From CAZIDL01 sp964537825 (lineage in GTDB: Bacteria > Bacteroidota > Bacteroidia > Flavobacteriales_D > CAYVSK01), in NCBI GenBank assembly GCA_964537825.1, contig CAZIDL010000001.1, positions 62,001 to 126,000 on the forward strand: a stretch of 64,000 nt of DNA. The letters run 5' to 3'. Positions 17,174 through 26,066 of the stretch are shown piece by piece. A program made the translations under genes and the position numbers. Under the pieces are notes generated by a model, which saw only the letters and a program-made list of their open reading frames with translations, was not told the origin of the DNA and made no database searches. The first letter of the stretch is position 1, and the number at the start of each line of letters is the position of its first letter.

Positions 17174-19338
17174 TTTTTAAAGAGCTTTTTCGTGCTTTTC
17201 CGATCTCCGATCCGCACTTTGACAAAATAGGGGCCGGCTTGCAGATCGCTCATATCGATCGTCAATCGGTGGAATCCGGCCCTAAGGAGATCCCCCTCGC
17301 GAATCTTCCGCACCGTTTTACCCCTGAGATCCAAAAGTTCGATCGATATCTTCTTGCGAAGAGGGAGTTCGAGGCTTAGGACGGTCTTTTCCTGAACCGG
17401 ATTCGGATGGACCTTTAGATCCGCTTTTTCGCCTTCTTCTTCTCGAATACCGACGCTCTGTTGGTCGTAAACATTGATGTTGTCGATATATATGTTGTTC
17501 CCTCCGTCGCTGGTGAATTCGAATTTGAAGCGAAGGTCCTTGACGTTGTAATTTGAATTGAGGGCGCTATTGAAGGTCTTATTGCTCCATTCATCCGCTT
17601 CCGGAACGAAAGGCTCCGTATGTTCCGGAGCAGTGGAAAGGCCGAACTGCGCGGAATAGGTCTTTAGGGGAGACCAGGTGTTCCCGCAATCGTTGGAAGC
17701 GAAGACCTTTAATTCATCCTGATCCCCCGAATTGATCTTAGCAAAGGCTACGTCAAAGGACATTTCGATATTGCCGTCCGGTATTTGAGTAGCATCGATG
17801 CTGGTGGTGTAAAAGATGTCTTTGTTCCCAACGCTGTTAGAATAATTCTCCAACATGATGGCCCCCCTGCTTCCACCTTCTCCAGCTTGTGTGGTGGGCT
17901 TCCAGGCTATGGAGTCAGCATCCGGGTTCTCCTGATGAAGCTTAAAGGAGTTTTGGAAAGAGACCATCCAGTCCATGGGGTCGATGAACGGGAGCTTCAT
18001 TCCGGGTGATGGAAGGACCTTGATAAGGTCTTTTTTAATGGCCGTGTCCGTTCCCGAGGAATTGCTTGCGATAAGGGTGACATCGAAGCTGCCGGTGTCC
18101 GTGTAGGTAACGGTGGGGTTCTGTACCGTCGGGTCCGTGGCGTTCCCTCCTTCGAATTCCCAATCCCAGGATGTTGGGCCATGATAACTCAGGTCTTCGA
18201 ATTGGATGCTCTCCCCTTTACAGATCGTGCGCTGACCTGCACTGAAATCCACTAGACATAGTTGCGGGGTCTTTACACCGGTTTCCTGAAGGTTGGCATC
18301 TTGCCATAGTTGATTCCGGTCGGCGATATTAGAAGTGATAGCACCCCGCATAGCTGATCTCTGGCCGTCCGTGAACATTCGATGGCAATAAGAATATTCC
18401 ATGTAGTTCTGTACGTTATCCTGACTCCCGCAACTGGACCCGGAAGGATTATTGCAGTCGGTCCAACCGATGGTGTGGGGGGTGTCACAGATCCCATCAT
18501 CGTAGGACCTGTATGGACTGCAATTGGTATTGCTACAATTGGATCCATTGCAATTGCTTCCATCCCCTGCTTGACCACAAGTTCCCCATGGATGATCGAG
18601 TCCGAAATAATGTCCTGTTTCATGGGTGAGCGTTCTGGATTTCCATACTGAGCTTGGGGATTGTGTTCCGAGGTAATTGTACTTCAGTACGATGCCATCC
18701 TCACTCGGATTCGCCTCAGCTTGGGCGGGTGGGGTGGTATAACCGGCCACTCCTCCACCACCTCCTAGGTCGATGTCGTTACAGATCCAAACGTTAAGGT
18801 AGCTGCTCGGATCCCATTGGATCAGCCCCTTCATTTGTGCATCGCCATCGTAAGTTTTGGTTGACTGGGTGTAGGTGATCCCCCGGTGGCAATTTCCATT
18901 GGGATCCTTTTGAGCAAGTCGGAATTCGATCTCGGCATCAGCAGCGATGCTTTTGAATGGAGATTTGATGGTTGTAGTGTCCTGGTTGTTCTTCCTGAAG
19001 TCCCTTGTCAGGATATCCATAGCGTTCTCAACCCGTGCCGGATCTATTTTCTCCGGGCCGTTATCGTGGATCACGTGGAAAACCACCGGGACGATATAGA
19101 CCGTTCCTGCTCTTTTTTCTTCCTGATATTCTGCTATATGATCATCGAGCTTTTGCCTTATGCGATGGATCCGCTCCGCTTTTTGGGGAGATTCATTAAT
19201 GGTCTTTCTCCAGAGAATGTCGGTGCCGCAATAGGTGTCGAGTCCGTGCTTTTCAAGGTCAGCCTTCATGCTCTGCCCCATGACCGTGAGGGTAGGTAAA
19301 AGCAGGAACAATGAAAAGAGGGAAATAGAGCGTCGCAT
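17170..19338 (-). CDS. Secreted M43-type metalloprotease with PKD and T9SS sorting domains
   Basis: 722 residues, a paralogue of the next gene downstream with the same order of parts: signal peptide (SLFSLFLLLPTLTVMG), propeptide with CGTDILW, catalytic domain with HETGHYFGLDH and NYMEYSYC Met-turn, a clearer PKD domain (about 370-455; SWDWEFEGG), a beta-sandwich, and the T9SS tail VHPNPVQEK to KKLFKK. The region between the zinc motif and the Met-turn is Asn/Ser/Cys-rich (GSNCNGSNCSNTNC), probably a disulphide-linked loop. Transcribed first of the pair, 55 bases after the SDR gene. Confidence 0.95.
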   Translation of the reverse strand: MRRSISLFSLFLLLPTLTVMGQSMKADLEKHGLDTYCGTDILWRKTINESPQKAERIHRIRQKLDDHIAEYQEEKRAGTVYIVPVVFHVIHDNGPEKIDPARVENAMDILTRDFRKNNQDTTTIKSPFKSIAADAEIEFRLAQKDPNGNCHRGITYTQSTKTYDGDAQMKGLIQWDPSSYLNVWICNDIDLGGGGGVAGYTTPPAQAEANPSEDGIVLKYNYLGTQSPSSVWKSRTLTHETGHYFGLDHPWGTCGQAGDGSNCNGSNCSNTNCSPYRSYDDGICDTPHTIGWTDCNNPSGSSCGSQDNVQNYMEYSYCHRMFTDGQRSAMRGAITSNIADRNQLWQDANLQETGVKTPQLCLVDFSAGQRTICKGESIQFEDLSYHGPTSWDWEFEGGNATDPTVQNPTVTYTDTGSFDVTLIASNSSGTDTAIKKDLIKVLPSPGMKLPFIDPMDWMVSFQNSFKLHQENPDADSIAWKPTTQAGEGGSRGAIMLENYSNSVGNKDIFYTTSIDATQIPDGNIEMSFDVAFAKINSGDQDELKVFASNDCGNTWSPLKTYSAQFGLSTAPEHTEPFVPEADEWSNKTFNSALNSNYNVKDLRFKFEFTSDGGNNIYIDNINVYDQQSVGIREEEGEKADLKVHPNPVQEKTVLSLELPLRKKISIELLDLRGKTVRKIREGDLLRAGFHRLTIDMSDLQAGPYFVKVRIGDRKSTKKLFKK

Positions 19339-19393
19339 AGTTGGAAAAGGATTGGAGTAATAGAAAGAAAAAAGGATGCCTTGGAAAGGGACG

Positions 19394-20122
19394 TTAATCT
19401 TCGAGTTCCCTTACAGAAACGAGTGTTGAAGAAAAGCTGCTCGGGTCTTGCATGATACGAAAATACTTTTCAGCCACATCCGAGGGATCGGCAAGTTGCT
19501 GATCGTTCTTGAGATCCCGAAATCTTTCGACCGAAGAGAAGTCGTTCTCCGAACTGCTCCTGATCTCCTCTTGCATGGACGTTTCCACAACGCCAGGAGC
19601 GATCGAGAGGATCTGGAAAGGGTTGGAATGCTGATGGATCCGTTGTTCTTCCTGGACGACCTCTCCATACATATCCAGACCGGCCTTGGAGGCACAATAA
19701 GTGCTCCATCCGTCGATCGCGTTTTTCCCGGCACCTGAGCTTACGTTCACGATGAGCTTTTTCGCATTCAATTCCTGAAAATGCTTGATGAACTTGTTCG
19801 TGAGAATGGCCGGAGCTGTGAGGTTCAGGTCGAAACTGCGCTGGATGGCATCATCATCATCTTTTCCGACAGGCTTGATGCTCCCGAGCGTTCCTGCATT
19901 GTTGATCAGGACGAGTTCTTCGATCTTATCGTGCTTCTCTGGCTCCCATTCTTTGAGGGTCCCGATATCGGACAGGTCCATTTCGATGGGGGTGTAACGG
20001 GGGTGCTCGATCGTGTGGGTGCGCGAAATGCCATACACGTAGCTGTCCTCGTATTCGAGGGCCTTTTCGGCCAATGCTCTTCCGATCCCTCTGCTGGTCC
20101 CTGTTATGTAATGAACGCGCAT
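19394..20122 (-). CDS. Short-chain dehydrogenase/reductase, sepiapterin-reductase-like
   Basis: 242 residues, classical SDR length. The cofactor loop TGTSRGIGRA, NNAGTLG, the catalytic Ser in VNVSSGAGKNA and YCASKAG (Tyr and Lys) are all present. The Arg in the GISRTHT segment suggests NADPH. The family includes sepiapterin reductase and many unassigned reductases; substrate cannot be set from sequence. Ten bases separate it from the trkA-like gene upstream, so it lies in the minus-strand unit that starts with cystathionine gamma-synthase. Confidence 0.88.
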   Translation of the reverse strand: MRVHYITGTSRGIGRALAEKALEYEDSYVYGISRTHTIEHPRYTPIEMDLSDIGTLKEWEPEKHDKIEELVLINNAGTLGSIKPVGKDDDDAIQRSFDLNLTAPAILTNKFIKHFQELNAKKLIVNVSSGAGKNAIDGWSTYCASKAGLDMYGEVVQEEQRIHQHSNPFQILSIAPGVVETSMQEEIRSSSENDFSSVERFRDLKNDQQLADPSDVAEKYFRIMQDPSSFSSTLVSVRELED

Positions 20123-20132
20123 CCTGTGCTAT

Positions 20133-20819
20133 TTACTTGTTGATCTCGATGAAGCGGGCCACATCCTTATCCCTCCCAAAGACCACGATCGTGTCTTTCT
20201 GCTGGATCACGGTATCGGATCCCGGCACTCCAAGGATATGCTCCTCCTCTACTGCTTCGCCGTTCTTCGTTTTATCGTAAGCCCGTTTAATAGTGACGAT
20301 CGTGAGGTGGTATTTGTTGCGTAGCCCGATGTCCTCGATGGTCCGATTGGTGATCGCTTTTGGTGCTTTTATCTCTGCGATCTCATAATTATCAGGGAGT
20401 TGAAGGAAAGAGATGATGCTCGGGTTCAACAGCCTTTCTGCCACGATAAAGGCCACTTCATCCTCAGGGGTCAGGATCTCGTTCACGCCGACCTTTTCCA
20501 GGATCATCTTTTGCTGGGGGCCGCTCGCTCTCCCGATCAGGCGCGGCACTTCCAATTCGACCAAGTGAACAGCTGCCAGGATCAGGGCTTCGAAGTTCTC
20601 TCCGATCGCCAGGACAGCTGCGTCCACGTCCTGGATGTTCTGGGAACGAAGGGCTTTCTTGTCCGTAGCGTCCAGTGTTACAGCAAAGGCCACATCATCC
20701 TTGATCTGCTCGATCTTCTCTTCGTTGTCGTCAAAGGCATAGACCTCTGCTCCTTTCATGGCTAATTCCCTCGCGATCGCGGAGCCATATTTGCCAACGC
20801 CGATGACGGCGAATTTCAT
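20133..20819 (-). CDS. TrkA/KtrA-type potassium channel regulatory subunit (RCK)
   Basis: 228 residues from the ATG at 20819, chosen because AGGGA sits directly before it and the N-terminus MKFAVIGVGKYG is the family norm; ATG at 20828, two bases after the upstream stop, is nearly as good. An N-terminal Rossmann RCK_N domain has GVGKYGS and the acidic AFDDNEE end of strand two that contacts adenine nucleotides. RCK_C occupies about 135-225. These cytosolic subunits gate K+ uptake pores (KtrB/TrkH) with ATP/ADP or NAD. No pore gene is nearby, so it serves a partner encoded elsewhere. Cotranscribed with the cystathionine gamma-synthase gene. Confidence 0.92.
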   Translation of the reverse strand: MKFAVIGVGKYGSAIARELAMKGAEVYAFDDNEEKIEQIKDDVAFAVTLDATDKKALRSQNIQDVDAAVLAIGENFEALILAAVHLVELEVPRLIGRASGPQQKMILEKVGVNEILTPEDEVAFIVAERLLNPSIISFLQLPDNYEIAEIKAPKAITNRTIEDIGLRNKYHLTIVTIKRAYDKTKNGEAVEEEHILGVPGSDTVIQQKDTIVVFGRDKDVARFIEINK

Positions 20820-20829
20820 TCCCTGCATC

Positions 20830-21978
20830 TCAAAGACGCTTTTGGAAGGCTTGTTCAAGATCCGCTACCAGATCCTCACCATCCTCGATGCCCACGCTGA
20901 TGCGGATGAGCGAATCCACAAGTCCGGACTTTTCCCGCTCTTCCCTAGGGATCGATGCGTGGGTCATGGAGGCCGGGTGGTTCATCAGCGACTCTACTCC
21001 GCCCAGGGATTCAGCCAATGAGAAGATCTTGAGCTCGGAAAGGACGGCGAAGGCCGCTTCCTGGTCACCGTTCTTCATATCGAAGGAGATCATGCCCCCG
21101 TGATCGTTCATTTGCTTCCTGGCCAGTTCGTGGCCTGGGTGGTCCGAGAATCCGGGCCAGTATACGTTCCCAACATGCTCGTTGTTCCGGAGGAATTCCG
21201 CAACCTTGCGAGCATTCTCACAATGCCGTTGCATGCGGATATGGAGGGTCTTAATACCCCGAAGGACGAGGAAGCAATCCTGAGGGCCGGGCACAGCCCC
21301 ACTGCTGTTCTGGATGAAGAAGAGTTTCTCTGCAAGCTCGTCGTCGTTCATCACCAAAGCTCCGTGGACCACGTCCGAATGACCTCCCAAATATTTGGTG
21401 GCCGAATGCATCACGATGTCCGAGCCAAGATCGAGGGGACGCTGAAGGTAGGGAGAAGCAAAGGTGTTGTCGGTGACCACTAAGGCCTGATGCCTTTTAG
21501 CGACCTCCACGATCCCTTCGATGTCGATGATGTTCATCATCGGGTTCGTCGGGGTCTCGATCCAGACCATTCGAGTGCGGTCGTTCAGGTATTCCTCGAC
21601 CTCTTCCGGGCTCCGCATCGGGATGAAATGGAAGACGATCCCGTACTTTTCAAAGACCTGGCGGAATTGGCGGTAAGTGCCACCGTAGAGGTCGCTCGTG
21701 GAGATCACTTCATCTCCGGGCTCCAGGAGTTTGATCAGGGCGTCGATCGCAGCAAGCCCACTGCCGAAACAGATCCCGTGCTCCCCGTTCTCCAGCGAAG
21801 CGATGTTCGCCTCCAAGGCTTGACGGGTCGGGTTCTGACTCCTTGAGTATTCGAAGCCTTTGTGTTCTCCCGGGCGGCTTTGTACGTAGGTCGAGGTCTG
21901 ATAGATAGGGGTCATGATCGCTCCCGTGCTCGGATCGGGCTCGACCCCTGCATGGATGGTCTTCGTGTTGAATTTCAT
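20830..21978 (-). CDS. metB: Cystathionine gamma-synthase (PLP-dependent trans-sulphuration enzyme)
   Basis: 382 residues from the ATG at 21978; the open frame extends upstream but conserved sequence starts at MKFNTKTIHAG. This Cys/Met-metabolism PLP enzyme shows the phosphate-binding YSRSQNPT, the Tyr/Gly-rich SGLAAI region, SDLYGGTY, DNTFASPY and the PLP lysine in MHSATKYLGGHSD. It condenses an activated homoserine with cysteine to give cystathionine; a lyase or O-acetylhomoserine sulphhydrylase role is possible, since the family members are hard to tell apart by eye. It leads the minus-strand unit and is divergent from mgtE, with a 100-base shared upstream region. Confidence 0.92.
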   Translation of the reverse strand: MKFNTKTIHAGVEPDPSTGAIMTPIYQTSTYVQSRPGEHKGFEYSRSQNPTRQALEANIASLENGEHGICFGSGLAAIDALIKLLEPGDEVISTSDLYGGTYRQFRQVFEKYGIVFHFIPMRSPEEVEEYLNDRTRMVWIETPTNPMMNIIDIEGIVEVAKRHQALVVTDNTFASPYLQRPLDLGSDIVMHSATKYLGGHSDVVHGALVMNDDELAEKLFFIQNSSGAVPGPQDCFLVLRGIKTLHIRMQRHCENARKVAEFLRNNEHVGNVYWPGFSDHPGHELARKQMNDHGGMISFDMKNGDQEAAFAVLSELKIFSLAESLGGVESLMNHPASMTHASIPREEREKSGLVDSLIRISVGIEDGEDLVADLEQAFQKRL

Positions 21979-21997
21979 GGGCCGTAATAGGGAGGGC

Positions 21998-22005
21998 CAA
22001 TTTAA
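21998..22005 (-). promoter_or_regulatory. Candidate -7 box variant (TTAAATTG) upstream of metB
   Basis: On the minus strand TTAAATTG lies 19 bases before the ATG. It resembles TAnnTTTG with one T missing. The same octamer occurs just before the MORN and WG-repeat genes, which is the main reason to list it. Confidence 0.3.
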
Positions 22006-22065
22006 GGATCTTTCACGGTACGCGGTTTCCAGCGGTCCGGAAAAAGGAAAAAGGCGCCGAAGCCC

Positions 22066-22073
22066 TATTTTTG
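22066..22073 (+). promoter_or_regulatory. -7 box (TATTTTTG) of mgtE
   Basis: Full match to TAnnTTTG, ending only 5 bases before the mgtE ATG at 22079. If transcription starts at the usual distance, the mRNA would begin at or next to the start codon, that is, with no or almost no leader. Confidence 0.5.
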
Positions 22074-22078
22074 TGCTG

Positions 22079-23458
22079 ATGTCGAGCAGCGAAGAGCATA
22101 CTGAGACCTTCGAGGTGGATCGGAAGAACCTGGAGCTGATCCGCGAAGCCGTAGAACAGGGCAACGATTCCTTTATCACGGAAAAGCTGGAAGGTGCACA
22201 TGCGGCGGATATCGCAAGGGTCCTTCAGGGATTGCACCCCGAAGATGCCCGCTACCTTTTCCGCCTTCTTCCGATGGATATCGGTTCCGATGCGATCATG
22301 GAGCTGGATGAAGGAGTCCGGAAAGAACTGCTGGACGCTTTCACAGCGAATGAGATCGCGGAACGGGTGATGGGCCGGATGGATTCGGACGACTCGGCGG
22401 ACTTGCTCGCCCTCCTTAATGAAGAAAAGCGGGAAGAGGTCATCTCTCAGCTCGAGGATATCGACCGGGCCAGCGATATCGTCGACCTGATGACCTACGA
22501 CGAACGCTCGGCCGGGGGTTTGATGGCCAAGGAGCTGATCGAGGTCAATGTGAATTGGACGGTCTCCCGCTGCATCCGCGAAATGCGCAAACAAGCCGCC
22601 GATCTGGACGATGTGTACAATGTTTATGTGGTCGACGATCATGGCGTGCTTTTAGGGATGTTATCCCTCAAGGACCTCCTTTTTTCCGCTTCCTCTGTGA
22701 AGACCACGGTCGAAGAGCTTTATGCTCCGGATGTCACTTCGGTGGATGCTGAGGAAGGAGCGGAAGAAGTGGCTCGTATCATGGAGAAGTACGATCTCGT
22801 GGTATTACCGGTCGTTAACGACGAGGGGAAATTGCTCGGCCGGATCACGATCGATGATGTAGTGGATGTGATCCGGGAGGAAGCCGACAAGGATTATCAG
22901 ATGGCGTCCGGCCTTTCTGAGAACCTGAGCCAGACCACTCGTCCCCTTCAGATCAGTCGCTCTCGGCTTCCTTGGCTTTTGATCGGTCTGATGGGGGGTA
23001 TTCTGGGAGCTCAGGTGATCGGGGTCTATGAAAAGGAATTGAAGGTGGACCCCGCACTAGCCTTCTTTATACCTCTGGTAGCGGCTATGGGGGGGAATGT
23101 AGGTATTCAATCCTCGGCCGTGGTCGTGAAGAGCATCGCCAACGATACCCTCCAGCTCGAGGGGACCGGTAAGCGTGTGATCCGTGAAGTGATCGTGGCC
23201 CTGATCAACGGGGCTGTATGCGGCCTTCTGATCCTGCTCTACAACCTCTTTTTCGGAGGAGGGATGGAAATAGCCTATACGGTCAGCCTTTCGCTCTGCA
23301 GCGTGATATTCCTAGCTGCCCTGAACGGAACCCTCGTTCCCCTTATGCTCCATCGCCTAGGCGCCGACCCTGCTATCGCGACAGGCCCGTTCATTACGAC
23401 GCTCAACGATGTGCTCGGTGTTTTCATCTATTTCAGCATCGCTGCCCTCGTTCATTGA
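22079..23458 (+). CDS. mgtE: Magnesium transporter MgtE
   Basis: 459 residues from ATG 22079; the longer open frame would run antisense through the start of metB. The cytosolic N domain (about 1-130) is followed by a CBS pair (about 135-260; TYDERSAGGLM and VVLPVVNDEGKL), a plug helix and five transmembrane segments with the conserved AAMGGNVGIQSSAV pore signature. Members are Mg2+ channels gated by Mg2+ binding between N and CBS domains. The histidine kinase gene starts 5 bases after its stop codon, so the two are cotranscribed. Confidence 0.96.
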   Translation: MSSSEEHTETFEVDRKNLELIREAVEQGNDSFITEKLEGAHAADIARVLQGLHPEDARYLFRLLPMDIGSDAIMELDEGVRKELLDAFTANEIAERVMGRMDSDDSADLLALLNEEKREEVISQLEDIDRASDIVDLMTYDERSAGGLMAKELIEVNVNWTVSRCIREMRKQAADLDDVYNVYVVDDHGVLLGMLSLKDLLFSASSVKTTVEELYAPDVTSVDAEEGAEEVARIMEKYDLVVLPVVNDEGKLLGRITIDDVVDVIREEADKDYQMASGLSENLSQTTRPLQISRSRLPWLLIGLMGGILGAQVIGVYEKELKVDPALAFFIPLVAAMGGNVGIQSSAVVVKSIANDTLQLEGTGKRVIREVIVALINGAVCGLLILLYNLFFGGGMEIAYTVSLSLCSVIFLAALNGTLVPLMLHRLGADPAIATGPFITTLNDVLGVFIYFSIAALVH

Positions 23459-23462
23459 TCCC

Positions 23463-24344
23463 ATGGCTTCTCGAGCTCCCAAGCGACCCCTTCTTATCCT
23501 CTATCTTCTAGGGCTCTACATCATCCTGCAGTTCGTTTGGTGGGCCTATCTTCTGATCGATAGCGAGGAAGGGAGTACCATCATGGTCATCGGGGAAGGG
23601 AGCGTCTTCTTGTTCTTGCTCCTCTTTGGCATGTACCGCTTAAAACGTTCATACGACAAGGAGCTTTCCCTCGCTGAACAAGAGCGCAATTTCATGATGG
23701 CGGTGACCCATGAACTCCGTTCGCCGATCACTTCTGTGAAGCTCTTCCTTCAGACGATCCGCCGCATGAACGAGGATCCCGAACAAGTGAGGTTAGCGGA
23801 GGATGCGATCGCGGAGACCGATCGCCTCAATGGTTTGATCGATAACATTCTTCTGGCTTCGCGGATCGAAAGCGAAGCTTTCTCCGTATCGGTGCATGAG
23901 GAGGACCTCGGAGCGCAGGTCCGATCTGCGCTCAAAACACCTTCCGAAACGATCGGGTCCTCCCACCGGACCGAATTCGATATCCAGGAAGGAGTGCGAG
24001 CAAAGGTGGACGCGGAAGCTTTGCGCTCCGTGCTCGTGAACCTTTACGAGAACGCTGTGAAATACTCCCCGGAAGGCAGTAATATCCGCATCGAGGTGAA
24101 GGGATCTGATGATCAGGCAAGGGTTTCGGTCGAAGACGAGGGGGAAGGGATCCCGCAGAACGAACGAACGAGGGTCCTGGAGAAGTTCTACCGCTCAGGT
24201 GAGGAAAAGCAACGGAAGAACAAAGGGACAGGATTAGGCCTTTATATCGTTCAACGCTTGGTACGGATGCAGAAAGGAAGCTTCCGATTGAAGGAAGGGA
24301 CCAAAGGGGGGACCCTGGCCGAGATCGCTTTTCCGAAGGCCTGA
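23463..24344 (+). CDS. Orphan membrane sensor histidine kinase
   Basis: 293 residues from ATG 23463. Two hydrophobic segments (about 9-31 and 41-58) flank a very short external loop of about 10 residues, so the signal is probably read in or near the membrane. The HisKA box is VTHELRSP with phospho-acceptor His83, then the N box LYENAVKYS, G1 DEGEGIP and G2 GTGLGLYIVQ of the HATPase domain, all intact. No response regulator is encoded in the window. The gene follows mgtE by 4 bases, which suggests but does not prove a link to magnesium or membrane state. Confidence 0.93.
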   Translation: MASRAPKRPLLILYLLGLYIILQFVWWAYLLIDSEEGSTIMVIGEGSVFLFLLLFGMYRLKRSYDKELSLAEQERNFMMAVTHELRSPITSVKLFLQTIRRMNEDPEQVRLAEDAIAETDRLNGLIDNILLASRIESEAFSVSVHEEDLGAQVRSALKTPSETIGSSHRTEFDIQEGVRAKVDAEALRSVLVNLYENAVKYSPEGSNIRIEVKGSDDQARVSVEDEGEGIPQNERTRVLEKFYRSGEEKQRKNKGTGLGLYIVQRLVRMQKGSFRLKEGTKGGTLAEIAFPKA

Positions 24345-24361
24345 TGCTTTCCGCTTCTCCT

Positions 24362-24369
24362 TACCTTTG
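24362..24369 (+). promoter_or_regulatory. -7 box (TACCTTTG) upstream of gpmI
   Basis: Full match to TAnnTTTG, 17 bases after the histidine kinase stop and 133 bases before the gpmI start. No TTTG is seen at the usual -33 spacing. A leader of about 125 bases would result. Confidence 0.4.
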
Positions 24370-24410
24370 TGATAAGCCCGGGAAGAGAACGTGTTTTCCC
24401 TCGTTCGCCT

Positions 24411-24435
24411 GAGGTCGACGGACCTCGCCCTTTTT
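24411..24435 (+). terminator. Weak hairpin with T run between the kinase gene and gpmI
   Basis: Stem GAGGTC/GACCTC (24411-24416 with 24421-24426), loop GACG, followed by GCCC and a T-rich tail. The stem has only 6 pairs. It is either a weak terminator for the mgtE-kinase unit or, if the box at 24362 is used, a leader hairpin or attenuator for gpmI. Confidence 0.3.
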
Positions 24436-24502
24436 CTTTCCGCGTTCATATGGATGGGGAAGAAGGGGATGGCTCTTTTGGAATAAGTTAACCTAGCAAG
24501 CT

Positions 24503-26056
24503 ATGGACGGACAGAAGAAGAAAGTGGCGCTCATAATACTCGACGGATGGGGACACGGCAAGCACGACGATAGCGATATGGTCTGGAATGCCGACACTCC
24601 TTTCGTCGATTCCCTATACAAAGAAGTTCCCAATGCGGAATTGCGGACCGATGGGGAGAACGTTGGATTGCCCAAGGGTCAAATGGGTAACTCCGAGGTC
24701 GGTCATATCAATATCGGTGCTGGAAGGATCGTTCACCAGGAGCTCGTAAGGATCGATAAGGCCATCGAAGATGGGTCTTTTGCCGAGCATGAAAAGCTGG
24801 CAGAAGCCTTCAGCTACGCCAAAGAGAATGGGAAGAAGGTACATATCATGGGGTTGTTATCGGATGGGGGAGTTCACTCCCATCAGCGCCACATCCAAGC
24901 CCTTACGGACATTGCCTCCGATCAGGGGGTGCAGGACCTGTTCGTGCATGCCTTTACCGATGGACGGGATACGGACCCGCACGGAGGGAAAGGCTATATC
25001 ACGGAGCTCATCGATCACTTGAAGGGGAACCAGGCCGAGCTCGCCAGCATCGTTGGACGATACTATGCGATGGACCGCGATCGGCGCTGGGAACGGATCA
25101 AGAAGGCCTATGATCTTCTCGTCCATGGGAAGGGAAAAGGAGCTCAGGACCCTATCAAAGCCCTCGAAGCAAGTTACGAGGAAGGGATCACCGACGAGTT
25201 CCTCGAGCCGATCGTTCTGAAGGATGAGAACGATGCGCCCTTGACCCGTGTCGAAGAAGGGGATGTTGTCATTTCAGCCAATTTCCGGACGGACCGCTGC
25301 CGTCAGATCACGATGGCCCTGACCCAAGAGGGCTTTCCGGAGTACGATATGGAGCCCCTCGATCTCCATTACATCACGATGACCAATTACGACGATTCGT
25401 TCGAGAACGTGCGGATCCTTTTTCCGGAGCGGGAACTCCCCAACATGCTCGGGGAGGTGTTGAGCAATGCGGGTAGGACGCAGCTTCGGATCGCGGAGAC
25501 CGAAAAGTATCCGCACGTCACCTTTTTCTTCAATGGAGGCCGTGAAGAGGAGTTCGAAGGGGAGCAACGGATCATGGTGCCCTCGCCCAACAAAGTGGCC
25601 ACCTACGATCAACAGCCCGAAATGAGCGCTGATGAAGTGACCCGAAAGGTGATCGGAGCGATCAGGGAAGAGGCTCCCGATTTTATCTGTCTCAATTTTG
25701 CGAACCCTGACATGGTGGGGCATACCGGAGTTCCGGATGCCATTCGAAAGGCGGTGGAGACCGTCGATCGTTGCACCCAAGAGGTGGTGGAAGCTGGTAA
25801 AGAGGCCGGTTATTCCTTCCTCATCATCGCCGATCACGGGAACGCCGATTTCATCAAGAACGCTGATGGCTCTCCGAACACCGCCCATACCAAAAATCCG
25901 GTGCCGGTCTTTCTGATCGATGAGGAATACGGGGCCGTTCGGGATGGGATCCTCGCGGATGTGGCACCGAGCATCCTCCGCTTGATGGACGTTGAACAAC
26001 CTGAGGAGATGACAGGGAAAGCCTTGGTCGAAAAGGTGAGGGAGAAGGCTGAATGA
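24503..26056 (+). CDS. gpmI: 2,3-bisphosphoglycerate-independent phosphoglycerate mutase
   Basis: 517 residues, the normal length. It interconverts 3- and 2-phosphoglycerate in glycolysis and gluconeogenesis with two Mn2+ ions. The metal-binding ILDGWGH starts the alkaline-phosphatase-like domain; the nucleophile is Ser64 in MGNSEVGH; DGRDTDP, YYAMDRDRRWER and FRTDRCRQ line the substrate site, and NFANPDMVGHTG with DHGNAD complete the metal ligands. It converges on the DUF5916 gene with 10 bases between stop codons and no visible terminator. Confidence 0.98.
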   Translation: MDGQKKKVALIILDGWGHGKHDDSDMVWNADTPFVDSLYKEVPNAELRTDGENVGLPKGQMGNSEVGHINIGAGRIVHQELVRIDKAIEDGSFAEHEKLAEAFSYAKENGKKVHIMGLLSDGGVHSHQRHIQALTDIASDQGVQDLFVHAFTDGRDTDPHGGKGYITELIDHLKGNQAELASIVGRYYAMDRDRRWERIKKAYDLLVHGKGKGAQDPIKALEASYEEGITDEFLEPIVLKDENDAPLTRVEEGDVVISANFRTDRCRQITMALTQEGFPEYDMEPLDLHYITMTNYDDSFENVRILFPERELPNMLGEVLSNAGRTQLRIAETEKYPHVTFFFNGGREEEFEGEQRIMVPSPNKVATYDQQPEMSADEVTRKVIGAIREEAPDFICLNFANPDMVGHTGVPDAIRKAVETVDRCTQEVVEAGKEAGYSFLIIADHGNADFIKNADGSPNTAHTKNPVPVFLIDEEYGAVRDGILADVAPSILRLMDVEQPEEMTGKALVEKVREKAE

Positions 26057-26066
26057 TCGCCCCTGT

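Noticed and set aside
18521..18560. Short repeated ATTGGATCC/ATTGC-like text as a DNA repeat array
   Set aside because: It encodes the Asn/Ser/Cys-rich loop of the M43 protease; repetition follows the amino-acid bias.
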